A stretch of 64,000 nucleotides of DNA, from positions 171,251,741 through 171,315,740 of the forward strand of contig CM041465.1 of the NCBI GenBank assembly GCA_023213395.1, in the 5' to 3' direction. How positions within the stretch are numbered: position 1 is the first letter of the stretch; every line of letters begins with the position of its first letter. Both the position numbers and the translations under genes were made by a program. Under the pieces are notes generated by a model, which worked only from the letters and a program-made list of their open reading frames with translations, did not search any database and had not been told where the DNA came from. The stretch is from Cycas panzhihuaensis (Eukaryota > Cycadophyta). Shown here piece after piece: positions 60,298-64,000 of this stretch.

Positions 60298-61051
60298 CAA
60301 ACCTCGCTTAATTTTTGTCACAAATATCTATCTTATACCTATCAATATGTCGCTCACCATACAACATAAGCATGTTACTTATTTCTTATTTCTCTGATGA
60401 GATATCAACTTCATTATGGTAATGAATATCTATTATGAGATACTCATAAATGCCTCTAGAATGGTTCAAATATGACAATGAATCCGTAAATAGAACTCTT
60501 ATAATTACTTTCACAAATGAACTGATAAACTATCTTGCCATTACTAGCTATGAGATTAGGTGAGATGGTTAGACTCACAAAATCTCAATCACCTTGTAGG
60601 GGGGCAACTAATAATAGTTTCTTATCTCCTCACATTATTGGAAGACTTAATTTCATACCTACACATTCTTAAGAATATACATGCAATATGCTAAAATGAA
60701 TATCCACAATAATTAAATAACATCACCTATTAGTTTTCTTTATTTCATCTCATGGCTTCATCTCTGTATGTAGTTTCATTCATTTATTTCTTTAACCTCA
60801 TCTAGCCCTTGGATCATGGTCACATATCGCTAGCATTACTAACATATTTAAATTTTTTACTCAAAAAATTCACACCTCATATCTAGCTCTTGTATTGGCT
60901 CTATCACTGGCATATACTATCTTATATAAGCTTTCTTACCACTATAAAAGACCTTTTAATTTACTATGACTCTAATAGGATTGCAACCTATCTTTATAAT
61001 ATCTTTTAAATTAAGATGGCTTAGACATCATATTAGAATTTATAATTCTAA
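60298..61051 (-). other. Family D leader
   Basis: Sequence between copia element 2 and the family D primer site (61052-61062). No coding seen. The last 40 bases match 49130-49170. Confidence 0.5.
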
Positions 61052-61062
61052 CTCTAATACCA

Positions 61063-61551
61063 TATTAAAATTTAGAGTATAATGCAATGGAATATATCAT
61101 ATATATACAATGGCTAAATTATCACATTAGGATATGCACGCATATAAATAATAAACATGAATATAAAGCACTAAAATAGAAATATGTATTAACAAGAATT
61201 ACGAGCATTCATCTCAATAGAGATAAACAAATTTATACATGAAAAACTCATTGTGGAAAAAATCATTGCAGAAAGTAGAGTTAGAGTTTCTCTTTATGAT
61301 CAGAATAAATACATCTCCAGGTCATAGACCTTTCATTCAAGTTCTCAAGTGGTATGTATATATATTTATATTAATATTTACCCCACAAGTAGCCTATAGT
61401 TTCTCTTGAGTTGTTATATAATCTAATAACATATTTACATTGATATATATGCATGTTACATATCTCGATGTATGTGATTAGTGAGATTGTATATGTGTCT
61501 ATTATTATAATATTAAATGTTACATATATGATAATATTATATATTCTAATA
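61063..61551 (-). repeat. Family D 5' LTR
   Basis: About 489 bp; plus strand TATTAAAATTTAGAG to TTCTAATA. Aligns along its length with 49183-49654 (shared GAGCATTCA, TTTATGATCA, GTCATAGACCTTTC, GAGTTGTTA strings). Confidence 0.75.
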
Positions 61552-62195
61552 ACCACACCAAGTTCAAGTTATAAATCTTTTCATTTCATCTTCCTTTCAT
61601 ACAATAATTGTAGGATTTTTAGGTAAACCTAGGATGATCTAAAACTACATTAATCAAATCACTTCATTGGTAGATCACATAGCATTGTCACATAAGCTTA
61701 CTCAAAACCAAACTACAAAAATTCATGTAGTAACTATGCACCAAATTGAGGGCCCCTTGTTTGGCGCATAACTGCTAATACTTCTTTAAATTTTAGTCAC
61801 AACTTAAACTAGGTTCTACAACCTTCAAGAAAACCACAAGCATGAAATTAGGTTTCTCTTCTTTATTGAAACACGTATAAAAAAAATACAATTATTATAT
61901 TTATAAGATACTACTATTCATAATTTTGTATTTCATTTTTATACATAATATATAATAAATGCAAACCAAAAAATCTAACAATTAATATTATAGGCAAAAG
62001 GACAAGCATATGATTTCATACAAATATAAATAATATAGCATCTAGCTTTATCACCTTTTAAATATAAAATAATATAACTAGTACTATATAAGATAAGAAT
62101 ATATATTTCCTTATATCTAAATGGTGATAAATCTAATGTTCTCTATAATTGGATAAACCTATAATACTTATCTTAGCGAATTTAGACTTATTCTC
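61552..62195 (-). other. Short family C leader remnant
   Basis: Between the family D LTR and the family C primer site; no coding. Family D may have inserted into family C here. Confidence 0.4.
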
Positions 62196-62606
62196 GCTCT
62201 AATACCATGTCAGAAAATTTGGTTTGATATCATATGAGATAAATATTAAACATACACGAGAAGGATAAAATACAAAATATTGTATTCAGATAATATAATG
62301 ATTTAGCAATTATATTCAATATGAGAATGTACACATATATGGAGAGGTGTACCTCATAGAGGACTCGTGAGAATTAGTGATAAGTACATGAAGATTTGTG
62401 AGATTTAATCATACATATTAAGAATTCTTATATACTAAAAGTGTTCAACTATTCACTCACTCACAAGAATATTTATATGCACTTATATTTGAGCTTATGT
62501 ATAATAATTTAGAGTGCATTATAGTACATCACCATATGATTAAAACATCACTAAGTGGTTGTAATGATCACTCATATCATCCATGTATTAAATATTATCT
62601 TCGATA
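62196..62606 (-). repeat. Family C primer site (62196-62207) and 5' LTR (62208-62606)
   Basis: GCTCTAATACCA abuts TGTCAGAAAATTT, the LTR end; the LTR finishes near TTCGATA. About 399 bp and aligned with the family C LTRs at 14378 and 38738. Here the interior lies to the left, so this is a 5' LTR on the minus strand. Confidence 0.68.
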
Positions 62607-63167
62607 ACGATGTAATTATGGAAGGCGATTACTTTGATAATGACCTTTTATTAGATACTTACAAGTACCATGTAAAATCATGCTTATACAAATTAAAGGG
62701 CATGAAATTTGATAACTTATTATCACACCATAAAATAATTTAAGCATTTATGCAAAGATTTTTTAATTAGTAATGGACTATATTAGGAACTTTTAACCTC
62801 ATCTCCACCTACATATCACTCTTATTTATTGAAACCATGGTAAGCAATGTAACAATTATGATATACTAAAATATATATATCTTAATTAATTAGATAATAT
62901 ACTTTTTTGCATATTTGCAAGTAGTTTAGAAGATGAATTCATGTTTGACATTATGTAGCATAGCAAATAGAATTCTTTTTGAACAAAAGACATAGAAGAT
63001 AAATACTTAAGGTAATTAAGAACAAAATTAAACAATAGAAAAGAATTATATAGGTCTTATGAGTTCCTCCTTATGTATCAAGTCCCCTAATGTTGTTTAT
63101 CTATTTGGGAACTATATATGTGTGTGTGTGCATACATATATGTATGTATATACACACACATAGATAT
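62607..63167. other. AT-rich intergenic sequence with palindromic microsatellite
   Basis: At 63113-63162 a TGTGTG run, the perfect 16-bp palindrome CATACATATATGTATG (63131-63146) and an ACACAC run form a long inverted repeat. No coding recognised. Confidence 0.5.
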
Positions 63168-63537
63168 TGTTAGAAATATTATGTATCCTAATGTTATCTT
63201 TTACAACTATTGAATAATGAATGTGTTTAATTAAAAGTTAAAAGGTCATTACAAAGGTTCAGTGAAATGGACAACCGTCCATTTCGACGAACCATTCTCC
63301 TATAATTATTCTAGAATCTTTCAAGTATGGTTGGCTTGGACGATTCAAAAGGTTGGCTAATATGGTTATGTAGGTAGAAGAGACTCACTAAAACTATAGA
63401 GAGATAATGAGATCCTCATTACCATTATTCTTTCATATATCTTCTTTATTATTATTATAAAATTATTATCTTTAGAGGTGTTTTTTTCTCCCCTAAAGGG
63501 GTTTTCCACTTGCCATATTTAGTATATCTCATTTGAT
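63168..63537 (+). repeat. Candidate copia LTR (family F), solo or truncated
   Basis: Begins TGTTAGAAATATTATG and contains near its right end GGTGTTTTTTTCTCCCC and GGGGTTTTCCAC, strings typical of copia LTR U5 regions. A strong hairpin lies at 63256-63293. The right edge is set only by the start of the copia fragment at 63538. No partner LTR in the window. Confidence 0.5.
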
Positions 63538-64000
63538 TGAATAATGGGGGCTTGTTCTGACCACTTTTCATTAGGTGTTTGTCCTTCCTTTGATGGACTA
63601 ATAACATTGATACAATAAACAACTGTCTAGATTGCTTTAGCTCATATGTAGGTAGGTACATTTTTATATACCAACATAGCCCAAGCCATGTTCATGATTG
63701 TCCTATTCATGTACTTAGCAACTCCATTTTATTGTGGGGTATTGTGGTTTGATGCTTGATGCCATTGTCTTGAAGATACTCATGTGAGATATATTCACCA
63801 CCATTATCAGTTCGAAGATATTTGAGTTGATAACCTGACTCTTTTTCAGTACATGTTTTGAATTCTTTGAATACACAGAAGGCTTCATCTTTCTTGTGTA
63901 GAAAAGATACCCATACTTTTCTAGTGAAATTATCAATGAAAGAGATGTAATATAATTTACTCTTCAGTGAAGGAATGGGCATTGGTTTTCATAAATCAGA
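63538..64000 (-). pseudogene. Copia integrase fragment, near-identical copy of 55749-56220
   Basis: Minus-strand integrase piece ('SFIDNFTRKVWVSFLHKKDE', 'RTDNGGEYIS') continuing past the window end. Over 460 bases I see no substitution against 55752-56220; the only difference is a 9-bp in-frame deletion (GCTTTCAAA, near 63777). Even the frameshift after 'TTIPHNKMELL' is shared. It was therefore copied from element 2, or the reverse, after both had decayed, or it is an assembly duplication. Confidence 0.9.

Larger units (their letters stand above)
49183..61551 (-). mobile_element. Family D LTR element, split by copia element 2
   Basis: 5' LTR 61063-61551 and primer site 61052-61062 at the right, leader 60298-61051, then after the nested copia (52723-60297) an interior 49655-52722 ending at the polypurine tract and 3' LTR 49183-49654. 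Without the insertion it would be about 4.8 kb. No copia or gypsy enzyme domain is recognisable in its interior. It does contain an Hsp70 C-terminal fragment on the element's own strand. That both LTRs belong to one insertion is inferred; no target duplication is visible. Confidence 0.55.

Noticed and set aside
49178-61556. Target site duplication of family D
   Set aside because: Bases outside 49183 and 61551 do not match. The left side is a primer site of another copy, so no duplication is expected there.
1-64000. Endogenous pararetrovirus
   Set aside because: All RT/integrase pieces have LTR-element order, iMet primer sites and polypurine tracts. No movement or coat protein motif was seen, and integrase is present, which pararetroviruses lack.

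Overview
This is repeat-dominated, AT-rich nuclear DNA from a seed plant. The evidence is Ty1/copia and Ty3/gypsy LTR retrotransposons primed by initiator-Met tRNA, plus plant LRR receptor-kinase sequence. The depth of nesting and heavy decay would suit a large genome such as a gymnosperm, but nothing here proves that. I see no intact protein-coding gene. Every retroelement frame is broken by stops that mostly look like C-to-T (or G-to-A) changes, as expected after long cytosine methylation.

Layout. 1-5818: one copy of a segmental duplication holding a minus-strand gag-only LTR element (36-3456) inside a plus-strand copia RNase H remnant, then a copia LTR, a gypsy integrase end and a gypsy LTR. 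5850-6960: the 3' half of an LRR receptor-kinase pseudogene, with downstream flank to 7685. 8960-13558: decayed minus-strand elements, including copia family E (gag 10900-11790, LTR 13181-13558). 14378-15182: 3' end of minus-strand family C. 15183-20800: a plus-strand element start and poorly readable sequence. 20900-22900: a gypsy gag with a proline/tyrosine-rich leader segment. 22350-25484: a 1.57 kb tandem duplication. 24883-30764: second copy of the 5.8 kb duplication. 29862-34815: a gypsy element lacking its reverse transcriptase. 36295-38705: a second LRR receptor-kinase pseudogene holding the 5' half. 38738-39629: family C 3' end, interrupted by a full-length copia (39630-47228, plus). 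49183-61551: family D element (minus) holding an Hsp70 C-terminal fragment and interrupted by a second copia of the same family (52723-60297, minus). 61552-64000: family C LTR, another LTR, and a fragment almost identical to the second copia.

No pathway links these genes; the biology is retroelement turnover. It shows as nesting, tandem LTR sharing, segmental and tandem duplication, and capture of host sequence. The two LRR receptor-kinase copies keep complementary halves of one type of gene. The items most worth a second look are the Hsp70 lid fragment in a family D reading frame, the gag-only element, the near-perfect copy at 63538-64000, and an exon-like unknown segment joined to the LRR pseudogene at 37865-38070. 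LTR identities quoted come from hand alignment and are approximate.
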